Below the pieces are notes generated by a model. The model saw only the letters and a list, made by a program, of their open reading frames with translations. It was not told the DNA's origin and made no database searches. DNA of 12,099 nucleotides. Origin: Deltaproteobacteria bacterium (GTDB lineage: Bacteria; Desulfobacterota; DSM-4660; Desulfatiglandales; B25-G16). This document shows, in pieces, positions 6,293 to 12,099 of the stretch; within the stretch, counting starts at the first letter, position 1; each line of letters starts with the position of its first letter. A program made the position numbers and the translations under genes. The stretch lies in NCBI GenBank assembly GCA_018400255.1, contig JAGYMO010000309.1, positions 1 through 12,099 on the forward strand. Direction: 5' to 3'.

Positions 6293-7357
6293 ATGTTAAG
6301 CAAATCCCATGAATTCATAAGAAACAGTAACATAAACAGAAGGGAATTTCTAAAGATTACAGGTATGCTTGGGGCCGGTGTTGCTACATCATCATTATTG
6401 GTACCATTAGCTGAGGCAGTAAAATTTGATAAAAATTTATACAAGGTTTCAAGATCACTGCCACGTATGGGGACAATGGTTTCCATAACGGTTCTTGATG
6501 GGTCAAAAGATCGGGGGGAAGAGGCTATTTCTGCGGCATTTAATGAAATAGAAAGATTAGTTAAAATAATGAGCAGATTTGATACTACCACTCCTCTCTA
6601 TCAGTTAAATAGCGAGGGTTTTTTAAATGAATCCCCTCCTGAGCTTTCATATTTACTTAATAAATCAAAACACTATCATTCACTGAGCAATGGATCCTTT
6701 GACATTACAATAAAACCAATATTAGATTTCATCACCCAATCCTCTAAAAAAGACCACAATTTATCAGATAGCGAAGAAAAAAAGATAAAAGACCTTCTGA
6801 GACTCGTAGATTCTACATTCATTCATACAAGCGGGAAACATGTAGCGTTTAAAAAGGACGGCGTGCAAATTACATTAGACGGGATTGCAAAAGGTTATAT
6901 TGTAGACAGGGCAACTAAAAAGATATCGGATGCGGGAATTAAACATGCCCTTATAAATGCCGGGGGAGACATAAGCGCAATAGGCGGTAAAGAAGATAGC
7001 AAACCCTGGAAAATAGCTATAGAAGACCCACTAAAGGGTAAAAATTACCCATCTGTGGTATCAATTAAGAATGGCTCTATTGCGACATCTGGAAATTATG
7101 AGGTGTTTTTTGATAAGAAGAAGGTGCTTCATCACATTATAAATCCTAAAACAGGATTATCGCCCTTAATAAACGCAAGTGTATCTATACAGGCACCAAC
7201 GACTATGGAGGCTGATGCGTTATCAACAGCGGTTTTTTTACTGGATCCTAATTCAGGTATAAAATTGATAAACTCTATCCCGTCCTGCAAGAGCCTTATA
7301 GTCACTAAAAATCAAATAAAAATAAAATCCAATAGCTGGCAGAATTCTAAGATATAA
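6293..7357 (+). CDS. apbE: FAD:protein FMN transferase ApbE, Tat-exported
   Basis: This enzyme transfers FMN from FAD to a threonine of target flavoproteins, such as the RnfG/RnfD or NqrB/NqrC subunits. From the ATG at 6293 it has 354 residues, normal for the family. The N-terminus has a twin-arginine signal, NRREFLK (15-21), followed by a hydrophobic stretch (about 22-40) ending PLAEA. No lipobox Cys follows, so a periplasmic enzyme is predicted. Family motifs are DGIAKGYIVD (196-205), NAGGD (222-226), HHIINPKTG (280-288) and EADALSTA (306-313, metal-binding region). No Rnf, Nqr or other flavinylation target is in the window. The gene ends 11 bp inside the convergent hflX gene, with no terminator between them. 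Confidence 0.93.
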   Translation: MLSKSHEFIRNSNINRREFLKITGMLGAGVATSSLLVPLAEAVKFDKNLYKVSRSLPRMGTMVSITVLDGSKDRGEEAISAAFNEIERLVKIMSRFDTTTPLYQLNSEGFLNESPPELSYLLNKSKHYHSLSNGSFDITIKPILDFITQSSKKDHNLSDSEEKKIKDLLRLVDSTFIHTSGKHVAFKKDGVQITLDGIAKGYIVDRATKKISDAGIKHALINAGGDISAIGGKEDSKPWKIAIEDPLKGKNYPSVVSIKNGSIATSGNYEVFFDKKKVLHHIINPKTGLSPLINASVSIQAPTTMEADALSTAVFLLDPNSGIKLINSIPSCKSLIVTKNQIKIKSNSWQNSKI

Positions 7358-8960
7358 GATCCTCTATACGCCTTTTTAATTCGAAAAGAGATGAGGGATG
7401 TATAGCTGAAATAGGAATACCATTTAGTTTTGTAGCTATATTCTGGGCCTGTTCACTGCTAATTTTATCACTTTTATTTAATGCTACAATTGTCTTTATT
7501 TCTGTCAAATTAAGGCTGTTAAGGATTTTATTTACCGATTCTATTTGATCTTCCAGGCCCGGATTGCTTATGTCAGCTACATGAATGAGAACATGTGCCT
7601 CATTTAACTCCTCAAGTGTAGTGGCAAAGGAGTCAAGAATGTTCTCAGGCAAATCCATTATAAACCCTACGGTATCGGTTATTATAGCCTCTTTGTTTTT
7701 TAGCTGAAGACGGCGACTTGTAGTATCAAGCGTTACAAAAGGCCTGTCCCCGGCTGTAAGATGATTACCCGTAAGATTATTTAAAAGAGTCGATTTGCCG
7801 GCGTTTGTATAACCAACAATTGATATTATAGGTATTTCCCTATTTTTTCTCGTCTTTCTTCTCTCATTTCTATGCCCTCTAATGATTTGGAGCTCTCTAT
7901 TTAACAATGCGATTCTATCCCTTACCCTTCTTCTGTTGATCTCTAATTTTGTCTCCCCAGGCCCTCTCCCCCCGATACCACCTGTAAGTCTTGACATGGC
8001 AGTATTTTTTCTAATCAATCGTGGAAGAAGATATCTTAATTGGGCAAGCTCCACCTGGATTTTACTTTCCTTAGTAACAGCCCTTCTAGCAAATATATCC
8101 AGTATCAACTGGCTTCTGTCAATTATCTTCATCTCCGTATAATCTGTAAGTGACCTTACTTGAGCCGGTGTTAACTCACCGTCAAAAATCAGGAGATCAG
8201 CACCTGTTTGAAGTGTCCTTACAACAAGCTCACTTATTTTCCCCTTACCTAAAAGGAAACGAGGATCGATCTTTATTTTTCTTTGAATAATACAATCCAC
8301 CACTTTAAGATCACACGCCAAGGCTAATTCTGTTAATTCATGAACTGATTTTTCTGCGTCTTCCTTTGTGGATGTCGTAATATTTACGAGCACAGCCTTT
8401 TCTTGTTTACCTATTCCAAAGCCCTCACCACTTCTCGTAAATTCTATTTCAAGCTCCTTTATAAATTTCGTAAAATCTATGTCAAGTTTTCCAATATCAG
8501 TCAGATCTTCTAATGCCCAGGAATACCCTAATCTGTTTTGAGGAAGTATATAGGCATAATGCAAATCTCTTGGAATACCTTTGGCATCGATGCTAATACT
8601 CAACATCAAATCAAGCTTTAGCAGTGCTAAATCTGTTAGATCCTCCTGGCTTAATGGTTCCCCATGGAGATGAGTATGCACGCACCTTAAGCCCTTGAGT
8701 CTTCCTGAACCAGATCTGAACCTGGCCAAATCTGGTATGAAAATGTCTTTATCACTGCCTACAATAACATATTCAACATCTCCCTTCCTGTCTATGAGAA
8801 GGGCTACCTGTTTATTTATATCAATTGAAATTTCCCCTAGTCGGCGAGCCATTTCACGGGAAATGACTTCACCCTCTCTAATTCTTCGTCTATAAATATC
8901 CTGGAGTTTTTTTAAATGGTTAGCCTTAAGGCCGCCTGTTTTTCCAAATACCTTTTCTAT
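7347..8960 (-). CDS. hflX: GTPase HflX, ribosome-associated, probable ATA start
   Basis: HflX binds the 50S subunit and splits stalled or stress-inactivated ribosomes using GTP. Counting from the first in-frame ATG (8852; 501 residues), it has the HflX domain, GGRGPGETKLE (294-304), and G motifs GYTNAGKST (347-355), TLDTT (374-378), DTVG (393-396) and NKSD (459-462). Conserved N-terminal sequence continues upstream of that ATG (KVFGKTGGLKAN, then LKKLQDIYRRRI), as in the long deltaproteobacterial HflX type. The frame contains no ATG, GTG or TTG before an in-frame TGA at 8972-8970. An ATA codon at 8960-8958, seven bases after GAGG, gives a 537-residue protein starting exactly where relatives begin, so I chose it. 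The product stops soon after the G domain. The gene converges on apbE with an 11-bp overlap. Confidence 0.9.
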   Translation of the reverse strand: MEKVFGKTGGLKANHLKKLQDIYRRRIREGEVISREMARRLGEISIDINKQVALLIDRKGDVEYVIVGSDKDIFIPDLARFRSGSGRLKGLRCVHTHLHGEPLSQEDLTDLALLKLDLMLSISIDAKGIPRDLHYAYILPQNRLGYSWALEDLTDIGKLDIDFTKFIKELEIEFTRSGEGFGIGKQEKAVLVNITTSTKEDAEKSVHELTELALACDLKVVDCIIQRKIKIDPRFLLGKGKISELVVRTLQTGADLLIFDGELTPAQVRSLTDYTEMKIIDRSQLILDIFARRAVTKESKIQVELAQLRYLLPRLIRKNTAMSRLTGGIGGRGPGETKLEINRRRVRDRIALLNRELQIIRGHRNERRKTRKNREIPIISIVGYTNAGKSTLLNNLTGNHLTAGDRPFVTLDTTSRRLQLKNKEAIITDTVGFIMDLPENILDSFATTLEELNEAHVLIHVADISNPGLEDQIESVNKILNSLNLTEIKTIVALNKSDKISSEQAQNIATKLNGIPISAIHPSSLFELKRRIEDLIS

Positions 8961-8967
8961 GGCCTTG

Positions 8968-8971
8968 CCTC
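8968..8971 (-). promoter_or_regulatory. hflX: GAGG ribosome binding site before the hflX ATA codon
   Basis: GAGG on the minus strand is seven bases upstream of ATA (8960-8958), an ideal spacing. The first in-frame ATG (8852) has its nearest purine-rich GAGG about 19 bases away, which is too far. This decides the start call. Confidence 0.55.
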
Positions 8972-9025
8972 AAAATGTTTTTTGTAGATTTGAAAGGGAT
9001 GGCTTAAATAACCATGAGGGAGAGA

Positions 9026-9054
9026 ATTATAATACCGCATTAACTCTCTTTGAT
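9026..9054 (-). promoter_or_regulatory. Promoter-like site for hflX
   Basis: A perfect TATAAT (9031-9026) lies 17 bp after a poor -35 (ATCAAA, 9054-9049, three of six). Transcription would start near 9019, leaving about 59 bases before the ATA codon. The palindrome ATTCAT-ACA-ATGAAT (9053-9067) overlaps the upstream edge of the -35 box and could be a regulator site. Its presence suggests hflX can be expressed apart from dnaB. Confidence 0.45.
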
Positions 9055-9067
9055 TCATACAATGAAT
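9053..9067. repeat. Perfect 6-bp inverted repeat at the hflX promoter
   Basis: ATTCAT (9053-9058) and ATGAAT (9062-9067) flank ACA. The position, touching the -35 region of the hflX promoter-like site, is what makes it notable; a repeat this short is common by chance. Confidence 0.3.
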
Positions 9068-9102
9068 AGCATAGTTACGATACAACATAAAAGAACACAA
9101 AC

Positions 9103-10479
9103 CTAAACAGCCATGTCTAATAATTCTGGTTCTTCCTTGTAATAATTTTGAAACTTCGTGTATTGTTTTCTAAACAATAAATCTACTACACCAATAGGAC
9201 CATTCCTGTGTTTTCCAATAATAATTTCTGCTTTGTCCTTATTTTCCTCTGTGGGATTATAATGTTCATCCCTGTAAATAAACACTATCAGATCAGCGTC
9301 CTGCTCTATAGCGCCAGATTCCCTCAGATCCGCTAACATAGGTTTTTTAATGGTTCTCCCCTCGACTTGTCTGTTTAACTGAGAAAGGGCTACAACAGGT
9401 ACATCCAAATCCTTTGCAAGGGCCTTCAAGGATCTAGATATATCTGAAATTTCCTGCTGCCGTGATTCAACAAATCTTTTGCTCTGCATTAGCTGAAGAT
9501 AATCAATAACCACTAAAGATATGCCGTGCTGTTTTTTCAACCTCCTAGCCTTGGCCTTCATCTCTAATACTGATAGTCCTGATGAATCATCTATAAAGAT
9601 AGGCAATTTTGAGAGCCTGTCAGTAGATTCGATTAAACGAGTCCACTCATCATCCTGTAATGCTCCTTTTCTTAGTCTTGAAGCATCAATCATTCCATCA
9701 AGTCCCAAGAGCCGTATTCCAAGCTGCATACTCGACATTTCCAGGGAAAAAAGAGCCGTCCCTACATTCTGATTGAGGGCGGCATTATAAACAATATTCA
9801 ATGCAAGGGCTGTCTTACCCATGCTTGGTCGACCGGCAATAATTATAAGATCAGACGGCTGCAGACCAGAGGTAAGATTGTCAAAATCAGCAAATCCGGT
9901 TGAGATACCAGTAATATTGCCACCCCCATGAGCCATGGATTCCACCTTTCCAAAACTCTCTTTTACCACATCTTTTAAAGGGGAAAAGTTCTGTCCAGTA
10001 TTCCTCTCTGCTATTTCATACATGGATTGTTCTGCCAGGTCTAAAATCTCCGGGGTTTCCATGGTGGGCTGAAAACAATTGTCAGAGATGCGTGAGCACT
10101 GCTCAATGAGCTTTCTTTTTGTTGATAAACCTCTCACTATTTCAGCATGATAGGCAATTCCAGCGGAGGTGGACGTGGCATCTGCCAAGGATGCTAAATA
10201 ATCGCTGCCACCTATTTTATCCAGTTTTCCGCTCTCCTCTAATGCATGAGAGAGGGTTATGATATCAACGGGCTCATCCCTGTTATATAAGGTTAACATT
10301 CCTTCAAATATAATAGAGTTCGCCTTCCTGTAAAAATCTTCGCTAGCAAGCAAATCCACAATCTGGTTTAATGCGTCATTATTTATTAATATCCCCCCCA
10401 GTATAACCTGTTCGGCTTCGAGGTTATGAGGCGGTAACTTATATGCTGATTGTGATATATGTTCCTTCTTACTTGCCAT
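9103..10479 (-). CDS. dnaB: Replicative DNA helicase DnaB
   Basis: The hexameric 5'-3' helicase that unwinds DNA at the replication fork. At 458 residues it has the normal family length and no intein. The N-terminal helical domain opens with PPHNLEAEQVILGGIL (16-31). The RecA-like ATPase domain has Walker A GRPSMGKT (216-223), SLEMS (245-249), Walker B LVVIDYLQL (322-330), SQLNRQVEGR (366-375) and DLRESGAIEQDAD (384-396). KHRNGPIG (423-430) carries the expected arginine-finger region. The ATG is nine bases after the rplI stop. A GGAG overlapping the rplI stop region is about 14 bases upstream, so translation is probably coupled to rplI. rplI-dnaB is a widely conserved pair. Confidence 0.97.
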   Translation of the reverse strand: MASKKEHISQSAYKLPPHNLEAEQVILGGILINNDALNQIVDLLASEDFYRKANSIIFEGMLTLYNRDEPVDIITLSHALEESGKLDKIGGSDYLASLADATSTSAGIAYHAEIVRGLSTKRKLIEQCSRISDNCFQPTMETPEILDLAEQSMYEIAERNTGQNFSPLKDVVKESFGKVESMAHGGGNITGISTGFADFDNLTSGLQPSDLIIIAGRPSMGKTALALNIVYNAALNQNVGTALFSLEMSSMQLGIRLLGLDGMIDASRLRKGALQDDEWTRLIESTDRLSKLPIFIDDSSGLSVLEMKAKARRLKKQHGISLVVIDYLQLMQSKRFVESRQQEISDISRSLKALAKDLDVPVVALSQLNRQVEGRTIKKPMLADLRESGAIEQDADLIVFIYRDEHYNPTEENKDKAEIIIGKHRNGPIGVVDLLFRKQYTKFQNYYKEEPELLDMAV

Positions 10480-10488
10480 AAATAATGT

Positions 10489-10953
10489 TTACTCCGACGC
10501 CTTTTCTTCCTCCAATTTTTCCACAATTACCTTTATCTGTGCCAACACCTCGGGGTAAAGTTTAATGCCTACCTCATATTCACCAAGGGTCCTTATAGGC
10601 TCATCAATGATAACTTTCTTTCTATCGACAATGATATCCTTATTTTCAAGCTCCTGCGCAATATCTCTGCTTGTTACCGAGCCATAAAGCTTTCCTTCTT
10701 CCCCGGCCTTGCCCTTAATAGTCAATACTACCTGCGAGATCTTCTCCTTTATTCTTTCCGCCTCCTCCTTATCTTTCATTCGTTTAGCCATAATCTTCTT
10801 TTTTCTTGCCTCCAGCATCGTTAAATTTCCATTAGTCGCTTCAACGGAAATTCCCTTGGGGACAAGATAATTTCTGGCGTACCCTCTGGCTACCTCAACA
10901 ATATCTCCTTCCAGGCCAAGAGGCTCAACATCTTGCATTAAAATAACCTTCAT
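10489..10953 (-). CDS. rplI: 50S ribosomal protein L9
   Basis: L9 binds 23S rRNA near the base of the L1 stalk and helps keep the reading frame. From the ATG at 10953 it has 154 residues. The N-terminal RNA-binding domain is clear: MKVILMQDVEPLG, then GDIVEVARGYARNYLVPKGI. It is followed by the long charged connecting helix (about 45-75) and the C-terminal domain starting at GKLYGSVTSRDIA. An in-frame ATG six codons upstream (10971) is less likely. GGGAG sits about nine bases before the chosen ATG, and L9 proteins begin MKVIL or similar. dnaB follows after 9 bp. A 289-bp gap separates it from rpsR, where many deltaproteobacteria carry a DUF2232 membrane protein; none is seen here. Confidence 0.97.
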   Translation of the reverse strand: MKVILMQDVEPLGLEGDIVEVARGYARNYLVPKGISVEATNGNLTMLEARKKKIMAKRMKDKEEAERIKEKISQVVLTIKGKAGEEGKLYGSVTSRDIAQELENKDIIVDRKKVIIDEPIRTLGEYEVGIKLYPEVLAQIKVIVEKLEEEKASE

Positions 10954-11044
10954 ATTTACTCTCCCGTCCAAGTTTTTAAATGTGTAACTAAAAATCGCCC
11001 TCTTTTGATTTTTATATCATTTGTTTAAGCCCTATAAAAAATAC

Positions 11045-11058
11045 CCAAATCTACAATA
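11045..11058 (-). repeat. 14-bp sequence shared by the rplI and rpsF leaders, copy 1
   Basis: On the minus strand this reads TATTGTAGATTTGG, about 90 bases upstream of rplI. An identical copy lies upstream of rpsF (12030-12043), on the same strand and also before a ribosomal-protein gene. Each copy contains TTGTAG followed 15-16 bases later by an AT-rich hexamer (TATAGG here), so both may be parts of promoters. Confidence 0.3.
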
Positions 11059-11069
11059 GGTTGAAAAAT

Positions 11070-11277
11070 ATGAAAAAATGGGTGTCTTTAGAGCAGATCT
11101 CGAAGAAAGGTGCTTTAAGAATTGCGTAGGGCACTAAAAAACATAAAGGTGGATAGGGCTACTGAAAAATTTTTTGAAAGTCTAGACCTCTCTAACAGAC
11201 AAATTCTTAAATTATATGTTATTTTGATTAACAGTTTATTAGCTAGTACTCTCTATATTCCCTCGTGTTTACCTTAG
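11070..11277 (+). pseudogene. Broken plus-strand open frame between rpsR and rplI
   Basis: One frame opens at ATG 11070 and reads MKKWVSLEQISKKGALRIA before a TAG at 11127-11129. A second frame then opens at TTG 11122, behind AAAGGTG (11106-11112), and reads about RRALKNIKVDRATEKFFESL and on to a TAG at 11275-11277, overlapping the end of rpsR on the opposite strand. The two halves join smoothly if a frameshift near 11120 is assumed, and both read like ordinary protein rather than antisense noise. I recognise no family. It could be a decayed small gene, a frameshifted intact one, or chance. Confidence 0.2.
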
Positions 11278-11515
11278 CAGTAGTGTAAGGCAAGAGGGCA
11301 ATGTTTCTTGCTCTTTTAATAGCCAGGCCAAGTATTCTCTGATGTTTGGCGCAGTTACCTGAAATTCTTCTCGGGACAATTTTCCCTCTCTCAGTAATAA
11401 AAGCACCTAACGTCTTAGGCTCTTTATAATCTATTTTAAGGTTTGGGTCAGCACAAAATCTACAAACCTTGTGTTTAACAAAAACTCTCTTATCATAACT
11501 GTCATTAAATCCCAT
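11243..11515 (-). CDS. rpsR: 30S ribosomal protein S18
   Basis: S18 sits on the platform of the small subunit and pairs with S6. The 90-residue protein has CRFC (18-21), then FITERGKIVPRRISGNCAKH (39-58) and a typical end, AIKRARNIALLPY. The Cys pair plus C55 and H58 mark the zinc-binding (C+) form of S18. Its ATG shares one base with the stop of rpsF (TAATG), so translation is coupled. ssb, which often lies between rpsF and rpsR, is absent. The first 16 residues are somewhat longer and less conserved than in short S18 proteins. Confidence 0.97.
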   Translation of the reverse strand: MGFNDSYDKRVFVKHKVCRFCADPNLKIDYKEPKTLGAFITERGKIVPRRISGNCAKHQRILGLAIKRARNIALLPYTTAKVNTREYREY

Positions 11516-11931
11516 TATTCTTCCTCTGAATCCCTATTATCCTCTAAAGATATATCTTCATCCTCTGTCGAATCCTCTGTCCCCTCGCCCTCTTTGCCAA
11601 CATTTTTTTCCTTTATCTTGCTTATCAGTTCCTCTGGATCAGAATCTTCGTCTAATTTGATATTTAAATATTTTAAGACTCTGTCATCTAGCTTAAGATT
11701 TCTCTCCAACTCCTTTACTACAGTTGGATGTCCACAAAAGTTTAATAAAACATAGTAGCCTTTGTCAAACTTTTTAACCTCATAGGCCAATTTTCTCTTG
11801 CCCCATTCATTAACCTCTACAACAGTTCCTTTTGACTTACTCACTATGTCTGAAAACTTATCAACAACTTCCTTTAGTGATTCGGCCTCAAGATTGGGGT
11901 TTATAATATAAACCAGTTCATAATGTCTCAT
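11515..11931 (-). CDS. rpsF: 30S ribosomal protein S6
   Basis: S6 binds the central domain of 16S rRNA together with S18. The 138-residue protein opens with MRHYELVYIINPNL and contains WGKRKLAYEVKKFDKGYYVL (43-62), both hallmarks of the family. The folded domain ends near residue 95. The remaining ~43 residues form a highly acidic tail rich in Glu, Asp, Gly and Ser, ending EEE. In E. coli, RimK adds glutamates to the S6 end; here a long acidic tail is encoded directly. AGGAGAGG upstream supports the ATG. It is the first gene of the block, with a good promoter-like site at 11980-12008. Confidence 0.97.
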   Translation of the reverse strand: MRHYELVYIINPNLEAESLKEVVDKFSDIVSKSKGTVVEVNEWGKRKLAYEVKKFDKGYYVLLNFCGHPTVVKELERNLKLDDRVLKYLNIKLDEDSDPEELISKIKEKNVGKEGEGTEDSTEDEDISLEDNRDSEEE

Positions 11932-11979
11932 CTATTCAAATACCTCTCCTTTGTCGTTCAACGCATAAATTTAAATCCT

Positions 11980-12008
11980 TATCTATATCCGTTGCTAAAG
12001 ATTGTCAA
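11980..12008 (-). promoter_or_regulatory. Promoter-like site for rpsF-rpsR
   Basis: A perfect TTGACA (12008-12003) precedes TATAGATA (11987-11980), which offers TATAGA at 15 bp or TAGATA at 17 bp. Transcription would start near 11973, giving a leader of about 40 bases that contains AGGAGAGG. This is the best promoter match in the window. Confidence 0.55.
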
Positions 12009-12029
12009 CTCATTTTTTATCGGCCAGGG

Positions 12030-12043
12030 CCAAATCTACAATA
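12030..12043 (-). repeat. 14-bp sequence shared by the rplI and rpsF leaders, copy 2
   Basis: TATTGTAGATTTGG on the minus strand, identical to 11045-11058, about 20 bases upstream of the rpsF -35 box. An 11-bp portion (TTGTAGATTTG) also occurs on the plus strand at 8982-8992 in the hflX leader. Confidence 0.3.
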
Positions 12044-12055
12044 AAACAATTCGTA

Positions 12056-12072
12056 AGCGTTCACAGAACGCT
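12056..12072. repeat. Perfect 7-bp inverted repeat with 3-nt loop
   Basis: AGCGTTC (12056-12062) and GAACGCT (12066-12072) flank ACA. On the minus strand it is followed by TACGAATTGTTTTATTG, which lacks a solid T-run. It might be a weak terminator for a gene beyond the right edge or an operator upstream of rpsF; neither is established. Confidence 0.4.
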
Positions 12073-12099
12073 GAAATTAGAAAATAGTCCCGCAGAGCG

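Noticed and set aside
9103..10479. Possible intein in DnaB
   Set aside because: The helicase motifs follow one another at normal spacing and the protein has the usual length of about 458 residues.
10954..10971. Upstream ATG start for rplI adding six residues
   Set aside because: The GGGAG site falls inside this stretch and fits the inner ATG, and L9 proteins begin at the MKVIL-type sequence.

Overview
The window looks like chromosomal backbone from an AT-rich, anaerobic Gram-negative-type bacterium. A Thermodesulfobacteriota ('deltaproteobacterial') or Nitrospirota-like host is my best guess. That guess rests on an rpsF-rpsR-rplI-dnaB block without ssb, a ferredoxin-linked 2-oxoacid oxidoreductase next to an ACT-domain protein and an acyl-CoA dehydrogenase, and a long-form HflX. 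It is inference from gene content, not a phylogenetic placement. I found no tRNA, rRNA, CRISPR array, transposase, phage gene or defence gene.

Layout from left to right. (1) Bases 1-412 hold no gene I can recognise. They are a mosaic of palindromes, hairpins and short tandem repeats resembling dispersed intergenic repeats, with perhaps decayed coding remnants. (2) Bases 413-5138, minus strand, are one tightly packed operon read right to left: a two-cluster 4Fe-4S ferredoxin subunit, then the alpha, beta and gamma subunits of a 2-oxoacid:ferredoxin oxidoreductase (closest to the VorB/ketoisovalerate type), a tandem ACT-domain protein, and a long acyl-CoA dehydrogenase. The first four genes make a complete enzyme that turns a 2-oxoacid plus CoA into an acyl-CoA, CO2 and reduced ferredoxin. 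The ACT protein could sense the parent amino acid, and the dehydrogenase could oxidise the acyl-CoA product. (3) Bases 5139-5470 are an AT-rich divergent control region. (4) On the plus strand follow a CDP-alcohol phosphatidyltransferase (5471-6046) and a Tat-exported FAD:protein FMN transferase, ApbE (6293-7357). (5) On the minus strand are hflX (7347-8960), dnaB, rplI, rpsR and rpsF. hflX converges on apbE with an 11-bp overlap.

Transcription on the right runs right to left from a good promoter-like site upstream of rpsF. rpsF and rpsR are translationally coupled (TAATG), rplI and dnaB are 9 bp apart, and hflX has its own promoter-like site.

Nothing here is clearly a new biological system. 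The points most worth a second look are: the hflX reading frame, whose conserved N-terminus continues 36 codons upstream of the first ATG to an apparent ATA start behind a well-spaced GAGG; the repeat mosaic at the left edge; the broken plus-strand open frame lying between rpsR and rplI; and the amino-acid oxidation operon with its built-in ACT protein.
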